NCBI GenBank assembly: GCA_945883805.1
Contig: CAMCYE010000001.1
Coordinates: forward strand, 42,015 to 106,014
Length of the DNA stretch: 64,000 bases
Direction: 5' to 3'
From: Victivallis vadensis
GTDB taxonomy: Bacteria; Verrucomicrobiota; Lentisphaeria; Victivallales; GWF2-50-93
The position numbers and the translations under genes were made by a program. Under the pieces are notes generated by a model that saw only the letters and a program-made list of their open reading frames with translations, ran no database searches and was not told the DNA's origin. Below are positions 50,409-58,441 of the stretch, one piece after another. Position 1 is the stretch's first letter, and every line of letters begins with the position of its first letter.

Positions 50409-51212
50409 TCAGTTTCCGCGCTCAAGCCTGGTGGCGAGCCTGTCGGGCAGACCGGCCTCCCTGATCTTCTTCTGCGCAGTGGCGACATCGTATTCAATCC
50501 TCAGGCGGGTGACAGTGTTCGCCTCGGTGTCATAAATGGCGAAAGAGGCTCTGGGATCCTTGTTCCTAGGTTGTCCCACGCTGCCGATATTGATAAGGTA
50601 TTTCCAGCCCTTCTGTATGGGGATCACCGGGTCAAGGTCCTCCTTGTCGGCATTAGCCTCAGTCCTTTCAGCCTTCCATTCCTGCACTTCCTCCACCAGC
50701 AGGCTATTGGAGCCTGTGAATGATTTTTTGCAGAAGCCGATCGGAACATGCGAGTGTCCACAGAAGCAGAGGGGCGTAAACTGGTACGAGAAATTATCCA
50801 TCGCGTGATGCACGTCGAAGATATACCCCCATGATGCCGGAGAGTCGAGTGTGGCATGAACTATTGTTATGTTTGTGCCCCGCACGGTCTGTTTCATGGG
50901 AAGCTTGGAAAGCCAGCTGCGTTCTTCCGTATTCAACTGGTTTTTTGTCCAGAGCACCGCCTGCTTCGCATGCTGGTTGAAGCCGAGCATTTCCTCGTCC
51001 ATACTGGAAACATATTCGTCATGGTTCCCTTTGACGACACCGACAAGATCAATCGTACGCACAATCTTGAGACAGTCCCTCGGATTGGCGTTATAGCCAA
51101 CGATATCGCCGAGACATACATATTTTTCAACGCCTTCCTTCCTGCACCTGTCCATGACAGCCGTAAGTGCCTCGAGATTGGCGTGAATATCACTTATAAT
51201 TGCATATTTCAT
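50409..51212 (-). CDS. Metallophosphoesterase
   Basis: A calcineurin-like phosphoesterase of 267 residues (YfcE/MJ0936 group). The two-metal motifs are ISDIHANLEAL, CLGDIVGYNANP, VVKGNHDEYV, IVHATLD and CGHSHVP. Family members hydrolyse phosphodiesters or nucleotides. The central insertion HHAMDNFSYQF is usual for the group. It is upstream of, and probably co-transcribed with, the GT9 gene. Confidence 0.9.
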   Translation of the reverse strand: MKYAIISDIHANLEALTAVMDRCRKEGVEKYVCLGDIVGYNANPRDCLKIVRTIDLVGVVKGNHDEYVSSMDEEMLGFNQHAKQAVLWTKNQLNTEERSWLSKLPMKQTVRGTNITIVHATLDSPASWGYIFDVHHAMDNFSYQFTPLCFCGHSHVPIGFCKKSFTGSNSLLVEEVQEWKAERTEANADKEDLDPVIPIQKGWKYLINIGSVGQPRNKDPRASFAIYDTEANTVTRLRIEYDVATAQKKIREAGLPDRLATRLERGN

Positions 51213-51323
51213 TAAGACACAACCTTGTCCCTGATTAATTCACTAGAGGGTAAATTCTACACGATATATATTTTGAATACAAATTATTTTGGAGCCTAAT
51301 TTGATTTTTCTTGCCGATTTTCA

Positions 51324-51848
51324 TCAATCCACAAGGATTATCGAATTAATATTATATTTTGACAGATTCGCCCTGCCCTTCAGAAATCCGAGTTCAATCA
51401 CAAATTCAAGCCCGGCTATTTTCCCGCCCAATCTTTCAATAAGCCTGACCGAAGCCCCGGCCGTTCCCCCCGTAGCGAGAAGATCGTCGATTACAACCAC
51501 CTTTTCACCGGCTCTGACCGCATCCTCATGGACCTCCAGCGTGGCCGTTCCATATTCAAGGGAATATGACTCCTCTATTGTCTTATATGGCAGTTTTCCC
51601 TTTTTTCTCACTGGAATGAATCCGCAGTTCAGCTTATACGCAAGAGCGGAACCGAAAATGAAACCGCGCGACTCTATTGCCGCAAAACTGTCGGGTCTGT
51701 TCTTTTCATAACGCGCCGCAATAATGTCAACAACCTCGTGAAAAAGCTTTTCCGACTTGAGAACGGGCGTGATATCCTTGAAGATTATCCCCTTCTTGGG
51801 AAAATCCACAACGTCCCGTATCGCCGCATTAATCGTTTCAATACTCAT
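51324..51848 (-). CDS. apt: Adenine phosphoribosyltransferase
   Basis: Salvages adenine to AMP. PRPP loop VVVIDDLLATGGTAGA near residue 120; DFPKKGIIFKDITPVL, FAAIESRGFIFGSALAYKL, GFIPVRKKGKLPYKT and YSLEYGTATLEVHEDAV are the complete Apt pattern. Length 174 is normal. CCGGAGG lies 8 bases before the ATG. With hpt at 24804 it gives the cell full purine salvage. Confidence 0.96.
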   Translation of the reverse strand: MSIETINAAIRDVVDFPKKGIIFKDITPVLKSEKLFHEVVDIIAARYEKNRPDSFAAIESRGFIFGSALAYKLNCGFIPVRKKGKLPYKTIEESYSLEYGTATLEVHEDAVRAGEKVVVIDDLLATGGTAGASVRLIERLGGKIAGLEFVIELGFLKGRANLSKYNINSIILVD

Positions 51849-51871
51849 GCAAAACCTCCGGAATTATTCTT

Positions 51872-52023
51872 TAGTTCATAGTTCATAGCTCATAGCTCAT
51901 AGCTCATAGCTCATAGCTCATAGCTCATAGCCCTGCCCCTCGTAGCTCGCAGAGCGAAGTGGGGTCACAGCTACCAGCTACCAGCTACCAGCTACCAGCT
52001 ACCAGCTACCAGCTATCAGCTAT
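51872..52023. repeat. Compound heptamer array with the 38-bp leader
   Basis: 51872-51931 is (CATAGCT)n with eight near-perfect units. 51930-51967 is the 38-base leader also found at 4091-4128. 51969-52023 is (CAGCTAC)n ending in CAGCTATCAGCTATC. The whole block sits between apt and the 3' end of the RNase P RNA gene. Confidence 0.9.
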
Positions 52024-52030
52024 CAAAAAA

Positions 52031-52425
52031 CAGCGGCAGCGGTTATAAGCCGGATTCTGTAATCCAGAGGCGCTTGCGCGCTTCTGGACGGCAACCATCT
52101 GTCTATGCGACCAATACCCGGAATTCAAGCGCTGCGTGCAGCAGCATCATTCCCTATTTGGTCTTGCTCCGGAAGGGGTTTACCATGCGGCCATCCTTTC
52201 GGATCAGCCCGGTGGGCTCTTGCCCCACCTTTTCACCCTTACCACAGATTTTTGCAAATCCATGGCGGTTTATTTTCTGTGGCACTTTCCTTACCGCGGA
52301 ATCTGGTCCGCAGCACCCCGGAGAGCTTTCGCGCCCCGGGACTTCCCGCACTATGGAGTCCGGACTTTCCTCCCCGGAAGACACCCTGAGGCGTATCCCG
52401 GAGCGGTTGCCAACCACTGCCGCTA
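52031..52425 (-). ncRNA. rnpB: RNase P RNA (bacterial type A-like)
   Basis: The catalytic RNA that matures tRNA 5' ends. On the minus strand the 5' region carries GAGGAAAGTCCGGACTCCAT (universally conserved P4/CR-I region, from about 52374). The 3' region carries ACAGAATCCGGCTTATAACC (about 52060-52041). The terminal helix P1 forms between AGCGGCAG (52424-52417) and CTGCCGCT (52039-52032). CGCATGGTAAACCCC in the middle matches the specificity domain. The ends are approximate to a few bases. Length about 395. Confidence 0.93.
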
Positions 52426-52504
52426 TTGTAAATTACCCCTCATATTGTAATATAAAAGGCATCTTATCCCTCCATAATGAAAAAAAATAAAGGAAGTGAC
52501 TGAT

Positions 52505-54184
52505 ATGCCAAAAAATGAATATGTGATCGGTCTGGATTACGGAACGGATTCCGTAAGATGCCTGATAGTTGATGCGGCGAACGGAAAGGAAATCGCCAGT
52601 TCAGTCCACAACTACCGCCGCTGGCAGGAAGGCAAGTTCTGCGTACCTGTCGAGAACCAGTTCAGGCAACACCCGCTGGACTATCTTGAAGGGCTTGAAT
52701 CCACGGTCAAGGCAGCCCTCGGCAAGGCCGGTACGAATGTCGCAAAAAACATTAGGGGAATTTCGGTGGACACCACCGGTTCGACGCCGGTCGCCGTGAA
52801 CAGGGACGGCACCGCTCTCGCGCTCCTAGATGAATTTAAAAATAATCCGCATGCCATGTTCATACTCTGGAAAGACCATACGGCAATAAAAGAGGCGGAC
52901 CAGATCAACTCTCTCGCCCACAATGGAAAATTTGAAGACTACACCAAGTTCTGCGGCGGAATTTACTCGTCCGAATGGTTCTGGGCAAAGGTACTCCACA
53001 CTTTAAGGGCTGACAAGAAAGTCCGTGCTGCTGCATACTCCTGGGTTGAACATTGCGACTGGATTCCTGCTATTCTCACAGGCAACACGAATCCTCTGAC
53101 ACTCAGGCGCGGCAGGTGCTCCGCAGGCCATAAGGCGATGTGGCATGAGTCGTTCGGCGGACTCCCCCCTGAAAAATTCCTTTCAGCACTGGATCCGGCG
53201 TTGAAAGGGTTGCGCAGCCGTTTATACCGCGACACCTACACATCCGACTGCATTGCCGGAACACTTTCCTCCGCTTGGGCGCGAAAACTCGGCCTTGGCG
53301 AAAATGTCATTGTCGGGGTTGGGGCATTTGATGCGCATATGGGCGCTGTCGGTGCTCAGATTAAACCATATATACTGAGCAAGGTTATGGGGACTTCCAC
53401 ATGCGACATGCTGATAGCCCCGATGGCCGAGGTCGGCAAAAAACTCGTCCGCGGAATATGCGGTCAGGTTGATGGTTCGATTGTGCCGGGCATGCTTGGG
53501 ATGGAGGCTGGGCAGTCGGCTTTCGGCGATCTCTACGCCTGGTACAGGAATGTTCTCATGTGGCCTTTGAAAAACGCTCTCGCCTCTGAAGTGAAATCCG
53601 AAAGTGCAAGAAGGAAGATAATTGATTCAGTTTATCACAGCATCATCCCCGAACTTTCAAAAGCGGCTGCAGAAATTCCGATCGGCGAATCAGGGATTGT
53701 CGCCCTCGACTGGATCAACGGCAGACGCACGCCGGATGCGAACCAAGCGTTGAAAGGCGCAATTTCAGGGCTCAACATGGGAAGCGACGCCCCGAGGATA
53801 TTCCGCGCGCTTGTCGAAGCCACCGCTTTCGGCTCCAAAAAAATAGTCGATCGTTTTTCCGATCAGGGAATAGAGATAAAAGGCGTCATAGCACTCGGAG
53901 GAGTCGCCAAGAAATCACCTTTCATAATGCAGACCGTTTCAGATGTACTCGGCAAGAAGATAAAGGTTGCACGTTCCGAACAGGCATGCGCCCTCGGCGC
54001 TGCGATGTTCGCATCTGTCGCCTCCGGAATTCACAAATCCGTGGAGAAGGCCCAGGACGCGATGGGAAGCGGCTTCGAGTCGGAATACGTTCCGAACAAG
54101 GCGAATTCCGCGAAATACGCAAAACTTTACGCGAAATATTCCTCCCTCGGCGGATTTGTGGAGAAGGAGTCGGCGAAGAAGTAG
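52505..54184 (+). CDS. araB: Ribulokinase
   Basis: A FGGY sugar kinase of 559 residues, phosphorylating L-ribulose. The N-terminal phosphate motif is IGLDYGTDSVRCLIVDAANG. AraB-specific stretches are YRRWQEGKFCVPVENQFRQHPLDYLEGLE, WKDHTAIKEADQIN, SSEWFWAKVLH, GVGAFDAHMGAVGAQ, MGTSTCDM, LDWINGRRTPDANQALKGAISGLNMGSDAP and ALGGVAKKSPFIMQTVSDVLGKKIKV. The ATG at 52505 has AAGGAAG about 9 bases upstream and is preferred to the GTG at 52496. No araA, araD or transporter is adjacent. Confidence 0.93.
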   Translation: MPKNEYVIGLDYGTDSVRCLIVDAANGKEIASSVHNYRRWQEGKFCVPVENQFRQHPLDYLEGLESTVKAALGKAGTNVAKNIRGISVDTTGSTPVAVNRDGTALALLDEFKNNPHAMFILWKDHTAIKEADQINSLAHNGKFEDYTKFCGGIYSSEWFWAKVLHTLRADKKVRAAAYSWVEHCDWIPAILTGNTNPLTLRRGRCSAGHKAMWHESFGGLPPEKFLSALDPALKGLRSRLYRDTYTSDCIAGTLSSAWARKLGLGENVIVGVGAFDAHMGAVGAQIKPYILSKVMGTSTCDMLIAPMAEVGKKLVRGICGQVDGSIVPGMLGMEAGQSAFGDLYAWYRNVLMWPLKNALASEVKSESARRKIIDSVYHSIIPELSKAAAEIPIGESGIVALDWINGRRTPDANQALKGAISGLNMGSDAPRIFRALVEATAFGSKKIVDRFSDQGIEIKGVIALGGVAKKSPFIMQTVSDVLGKKIKVARSEQACALGAAMFASVASGIHKSVEKAQDAMGSGFESEYVPNKANSAKYAKLYAKYSSLGGFVEKESAKK

Positions 54185-54222
54185 GGACGGGCTACTGACT
54201 GACAACCTGAAAGCGGCGGTCA

Positions 54223-54441
54223 ACTGATAGGAATTTTGATTTTCATACTGGCTGGAAGATAGGCCGAGGTGGAGGATAAGTCAAATAAATAAGGATGAGA
54301 AGCACGGGTTTTCCACCTAAATCCGCGCAGGTGAATGAAAGAATTCCAAGTGGCAGGGAAATTATCTGAAGAATCCGTAAAAACATTCATATTCACGGAA
54401 ATTTGAGCAGACCTTGCCTGACCTTGCCTGCACTTCTGTAA
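54223..54441 (-). mobile_element. Terminal non-coding segment of an IS91-like relic
   Basis: Downstream of the transposase stop. The outermost part (54223-54251, ACTGATAGG..TTTTGATTTTC.TA) is repeated at 63663-63690 beyond the second relic, marking the likely element end. The intervening bases differ between the copies. Confidence 0.55.
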
Positions 54442-54902
54442 TCAGAAGTTTGCAAGAAACTCATCAATCGATATTTTTCCAGAAGCTGGAAAAATATGTA
54501 CATTTTGTAGATTTCTGCAAAATGAGATTATCCGCATCTGGCCTCCGCACTTCGGACACTTGAGCGGATCAACCTCATAGACCTTCTTGATAAGGGCCGC
54601 CCACCTCGACCTACAGGTTTTCCGGAAGGGGGTGTCTTCTTCTTCGACATCCACGACCGCCTCGATATTCTTGACCGCCACCACCTCGCCTAGGCGAGCA
54701 AGCTTCGCCCTCATGCCGCGGCTCTTGTTCGAATACCATCCATAATATCTTATCGTGTGTTCCCCCTTGTTCGGGATGCCCGCCACGGCGTAGCCTGATA
54801 AGGCGAAGACGGGTGCTGGGTAACCTTCCGCCTTCGCAAAGAAGCTACGGCGCGACAAGCGGCAAGGAAGTCCAGAGGGTCGAAGACCTGAAACAGTGTC
54901 AT
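54442..54902 (-). pseudogene. IS91-family transposase, 3' fragment (broken)
   Basis: The C-terminal part of a rolling-circle Y2 (HUH) transposase. IPNKGEHTIRYYGWYSNKSRGMRAKLARLG, then RSRWAALIKKVYEVDPLKCPKCGGQMRIISF with a zinc-ribbon CPKCGG, and the end GKISIDEFLANF. The expected upstream FDPLDFLA is present in another frame (about 54885), separated by an ~85-base insertion made of small palindromic repeats (CGTAGC...GGCGAAG at 54788-54860). The catalytic domain is missing. A perfect 11-bp hairpin (54471-54497) lies in the last codons and is conserved in the copy at 63837-63863. Confidence 0.82.
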
Positions 54903-54909
54903 CTGGGAG

Positions 54910-55497
54910 ATGTCTGTTTATCCTTCTGAGTTCATTTTTGAGAAATTCTCGCTTTCCCAGATCCAGAAGGCCGTGGAGAATTCAGTTTCCACAACGCTGG
55001 ATTCCTCTTTTATTTCACTGGACGAAAGCGAAGAAAGCTATTTTACCAATGTTGCACTCAGGACTTTTTTCAAGGGTAGGAAACAGTACTGGCAGGCTTT
55101 CAGTTCAGGGCTCTTCCATTATGTTACCTTCCATGAAAAAGAAAAAAAATCAATCAGATACGATGATATGATCAGGATGGTTGCGGGCGCTGTCAATTTC
55201 CTCGGGCAGTATTATTGCGACCTCGGTTACACCGATGAACTTTTCAGCATGAAGTTTAAAATTTATTCTGTGGAGGATGTGAAGCTCACCGGCACTGGAG
55301 GCAAATGCTCTGAAAGCCGGTTCACATGCAGGATTCCTGAAATCGAAGTTAAAATGCAACGTACAGCGTCCGACATCATGAGCGGGGTTGTGGACCATAG
55401 CGCAAGAGTCATCCGTGAAATATGCGAACGTTTCAACTTGCCCCAGGGCAAGCATGTAAGCCTTGAATCATTGATCAGTTCTTTCCTGAAAAAGTGA
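54910..55497 (+). CDS. Hypothetical protein next to the transposase relic
   Basis: 195 residues, no family recognised. Mixed alpha/beta with a C-terminal helix (TASDIMSGVVDHSARVIREICERF). Four Cys are spread without a motif; TGTGGKCSESRFTCRIPEIEVKM may be a strand pair. The ATG is immediately preceded by GGGAG, too close for a ribosome site, and the relic ends about 8 bases upstream, so the gene may have lost its own 5' region. It converges with the hydrogenase operon, 14 bases from the phosphatase stop. Confidence 0.6.
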   Translation: MSVYPSEFIFEKFSLSQIQKAVENSVSTTLDSSFISLDESEESYFTNVALRTFFKGRKQYWQAFSSGLFHYVTFHEKEKKSIRYDDMIRMVAGAVNFLGQYYCDLGYTDELFSMKFKIYSVEDVKLTGTGGKCSESRFTCRIPEIEVKMQRTASDIMSGVVDHSARVIREICERFNLPQGKHVSLESLISSFLKK

Positions 55498-55511
55498 AGC
55501 AGCCTGCAGTT

Positions 55512-56714
55512 TCAAATGTAAGTGATGACGGTCTCCTTCAGATATTTTTCCTCCAGCTGCCGGGCAATCTCCCTGATTATTGATTTCCGAAGGGTGATCT
55601 CATCAGGAATGTCCGGGGCCTGATACGCATCGTTGATGCGCGTGCCTACTATGAGTCTGACAATATCGCTGTCCAGCATCATGTCCGCGATGCGGCGCGC
55701 AGGAGAATTCTCTGAAGCCGACTCTTCGGGGCCGTTCTTGAGTATTTCAGATGTTCGGCCTAGGGTTATTATTCCCTCTGTCACCAAATCTACGCCATCC
55801 ATTATTGACGGGGGAGGAGCGTTGTTCCCCATCCTTGTAAGGTCGAAGATTATCTTTCTGCCAAGCTCCCTAGAAATAATTTTTGCGGTTGTCCCCCCGC
55901 ATATGATCTTAGGTCCGGCATGTTCTTTCACTTTCCTAGCAAGCTCGCTGTCCTTTCCCTGGTCGTATGGTGGCCCGGAGGCTATCAGGAGCTCTCTGGG
56001 ATTCCGAAAATATGCGACTCCGCAAGTGATGTCGTCGCTGGCCATTCCACCATCGTTCAGCATTGCGTGCGCCACTATTCGCCGCGATAGGTCTCGAGCC
56101 GATATTTCCGGCTCCGCTCTTATCGTTTCGAGTATGAATCCCCGGGCGTTTCCGAGTCCCCATCCCAGCGGATGACCGCTCCCGCCGATGCCAGATTGCG
56201 TGACCCCGTCTGAAAAACATATGAGCCGATCGCCACACATCATTTGGAACTGGGAGTATCTGAGGGTGTATTTGCGCTTCCTCCCCATTTTCCCCTCCTG
56301 GACCGATTTTTCAACTTCTACGGGGCGTCCATCCCTTATGAGGACGAATGGGGGGTTGTCGTACTCCATAATCCTGGTGAGTCCGCTCCTGTCGAAGTCA
56401 AGTATCGTAAATGTGGCATAGCTGATTTTCCGTTCCTTGCATATTGGAAGGGTGCGCATGATTATTTCCGCTGTCCGTCTAGGATCATGGAATCCGGCGG
56501 TGAATTTCGATGCCATTACGGCGGTCAGTGTCGACAAGACGCTCGCCTTGACTCCGCATCCCAGACCGTCGGATAAGATGCTTATAGTCCTCCGTTCATC
56601 ACGGAGGCGGACAGAATGGAAAGTGTCCCCGCACACATTCCGGCCGTGCTTGACCTTTTGGGAGAAATCAACATCCAACATAAGCCTGCGATCATTTGTT
56701 CCCATGCCTGTCAC
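55512..56714 (-). CDS. SpoIIE/PP2C-type protein phosphatase of the hydrogenase operon
   Basis: A 400-residue PPM-family Ser/Thr phosphatase. Metal-binding motifs are GDTFH, ISILSDGLGCGVKAS, LICFSDGVTQS and MASDDITCGVAYF. The C-terminal ~170 residues (LLIASGPPYDQGKDSELARKVKEHAGPKIICGGTTAKIISRELGRKI) are the extension common to phosphatases encoded with HydS hydrogenases. GTG start overlaps the hydS stop (GTGA); ATG three codons later is an alternative. It likely dephosphorylates a regulator in response to the H2 signal read by HydS. Confidence 0.85.
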   Translation of the reverse strand: MTGMGTNDRRLMLDVDFSQKVKHGRNVCGDTFHSVRLRDERRTISILSDGLGCGVKASVLSTLTAVMASKFTAGFHDPRRTAEIIMRTLPICKERKISYATFTILDFDRSGLTRIMEYDNPPFVLIRDGRPVEVEKSVQEGKMGRKRKYTLRYSQFQMMCGDRLICFSDGVTQSGIGGSGHPLGWGLGNARGFILETIRAEPEISARDLSRRIVAHAMLNDGGMASDDITCGVAYFRNPRELLIASGPPYDQGKDSELARKVKEHAGPKIICGGTTAKIISRELGRKIIFDLTRMGNNAPPPSIMDGVDLVTEGIITLGRTSEILKNGPEESASENSPARRIADMMLDSDIVRLIVGTRINDAYQAPDIPDEITLRKSIIREIARQLEEKYLKETVITYI

Positions 56715-58441
56715 CGATTTTTGCCCCCTGAATTGAAAGCGTCAAGTATCGAGGTGAGCGCCATTTCCGTTTCGGCGGCGTTTTCGCCCAGTAGATAAGC
56801 TATTTTCTGGACGGTTTTCAGATTTCCGTCAATCACCTTCCTGGTGCGTCTTGTAATCTCCTCCTTTTTGAGAATAGGTTCCGTGACATCGTTGAATATT
56901 CCTCCCACGATCGCCCCGCGTTCAATGGAAAAGAGAGAGCACTGCAATATCCGCCCTTTGATTCTTACGCTTTTTCCAACGATGTCCTCGCCGGAATCAA
57001 GGGTCTGCTTGAACATGTCTGACAGTGGCATTATCCTCTCTATGTCCGCACCGGGCAAACCTTCACAGACTTTATATATCTCCTCCACATCGCCTCCGGC
57101 AAGACGGGCGAAATTGAGATTGCACTCTATGATCTCCAGATTCTTGTTGACGATAACTACAGCAGACGGCATTGTCTTTATAAGCTTGTTCGCCTTGTTC
57201 ATCGCGAGTTTCCGCATATATGTTGCGCACATGGATGTTTCCGCTTTCCTCTCTATGACGGCTTCGGAAAAATTGCGGCAGGTGTTGTAGCCGCATGCGC
57301 CACAGTTCAACTCGTCAACCTTGGAATTCTTCCCTGTCTTGCTGAGAACCTCGACGATCTGTTCCTCCGTGTGTGAAACCACCGTGACCGTCTTGGCATA
57401 ATATTCAGCGGGTACTTCAAGGTAGTGCCTGCGCGGATCTTTTTCAGGGCTGAGATCAACGGATGCGATTACGTCAATCCTTTTTTTCAGCAGGGATCTT
57501 TTATCTGTTATCCCGGGTCCGTTTACGCATCCACCACGGCAGGCAAGGAGTTCCAGGAATAAGCCTTTCTTTCCCTGTCCGGATATCCCTTCCTCAAGCG
57601 ACTCAATCACATTGTCCATGCCGGAAAGACTTATCAGGTGCGGGTCGTTCACCGCACAACCTGAACGTATTCCGGCAAGCATGCCGCCGTCAATCGGATA
57701 GAATGCCCCCTCCTTTGCGCAGCTGGGGACGAATACATCTTTTCGTCCGGGGCTAAGCGTGAACGGATCAATCCCGGCATCAGTCATCCACTGGCGCATT
57801 TCCCGGAAAGTCAGTGCCGCCGAAAGCAAATCTCCATTCGACTCAGCCTCCATCTTCTTGCCGATGCATGGCCCGGCGAAAACGATTTTGCAGTCTTTCC
57901 CATATTCCTCCCTTATTATCCGGCAATGGGTGATCAGAGGTGAAAACATTCCGGCCAATGCCGGCAGAAGTCCAGGTCTGTACTTGCTTATGTACTCCAC
58001 TACAACCGGACAGGCGCTGGATACTACGGCTTTTCCGGTGGCGCCATCTTGACCAAGCATTTTTGCGCAGTTAGCCGAAACTTCCTCGGCGCCAAGTGCG
58101 GTTTCAGAAACGGCGTGGAAACCCAAGGCTTTAGCAGCAGCTATGAGGGAGCCGGAGTCCAGCTCTGGGAATTCACATATCCATGACGGCGCCAGCGACA
58201 GTACGACCTTGGCTCCTGATCTGATCAGATCTTTCGCCTTTGCGCTGTCATCTCGGACTTTTTTCGCTTCCGCCGGGCAGATGTTCACGCAAGTCCCGCA
58301 GAGGACGCAGAGGCTGTCAATGACTGACGCCACACCATTCTCTATTTTGATTGCCTTGACCGGACAGCTCCGTATGCATTTGTAGCAATCCTGGCACTCG
58401 TTTCTCTCAGTGAATATCGGACTTTGCCTGTCCATCGTCAT
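56711..58441 (-). CDS. hydS: Sensory [FeFe]-hydrogenase with PAS domain (HydS type, group C)
   Basis: 576 residues. Two [4Fe-4S] ferredoxin motifs (CQDCYKCIRSCP, CVLCGTCVNICP) lie at residues 15-60. The H-cluster domain (~80-370) has L1 SSACPVV, L2 AGPCIGKKMEA and L3 ELLACRGGCVNGPG. A third [4Fe-4S] region is CGACGYNTCRNF (~390), followed by a PAS domain (~440-540, MPSAVVIVNKNLEIIECNLNFARLAGG) and a helical tail. L1 has Ala in place of the first Cys of TSCCP, which removes the proton-relay thiol; this is typical of sensory HydS. It should report the H2 level. It overlaps hydA by 4 bases and the phosphatase by 4. Confidence 0.9.
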   Translation of the reverse strand: MTMDRQSPIFTERNECQDCYKCIRSCPVKAIKIENGVASVIDSLCVLCGTCVNICPAEAKKVRDDSAKAKDLIRSGAKVVLSLAPSWICEFPELDSGSLIAAAKALGFHAVSETALGAEEVSANCAKMLGQDGATGKAVVSSACPVVVEYISKYRPGLLPALAGMFSPLITHCRIIREEYGKDCKIVFAGPCIGKKMEAESNGDLLSAALTFREMRQWMTDAGIDPFTLSPGRKDVFVPSCAKEGAFYPIDGGMLAGIRSGCAVNDPHLISLSGMDNVIESLEEGISGQGKKGLFLELLACRGGCVNGPGITDKRSLLKKRIDVIASVDLSPEKDPRRHYLEVPAEYYAKTVTVVSHTEEQIVEVLSKTGKNSKVDELNCGACGYNTCRNFSEAVIERKAETSMCATYMRKLAMNKANKLIKTMPSAVVIVNKNLEIIECNLNFARLAGGDVEEIYKVCEGLPGADIERIMPLSDMFKQTLDSGEDIVGKSVRIKGRILQCSLFSIERGAIVGGIFNDVTEPILKKEEITRRTRKVIDGNLKTVQKIAYLLGENAAETEMALTSILDAFNSGGKNR

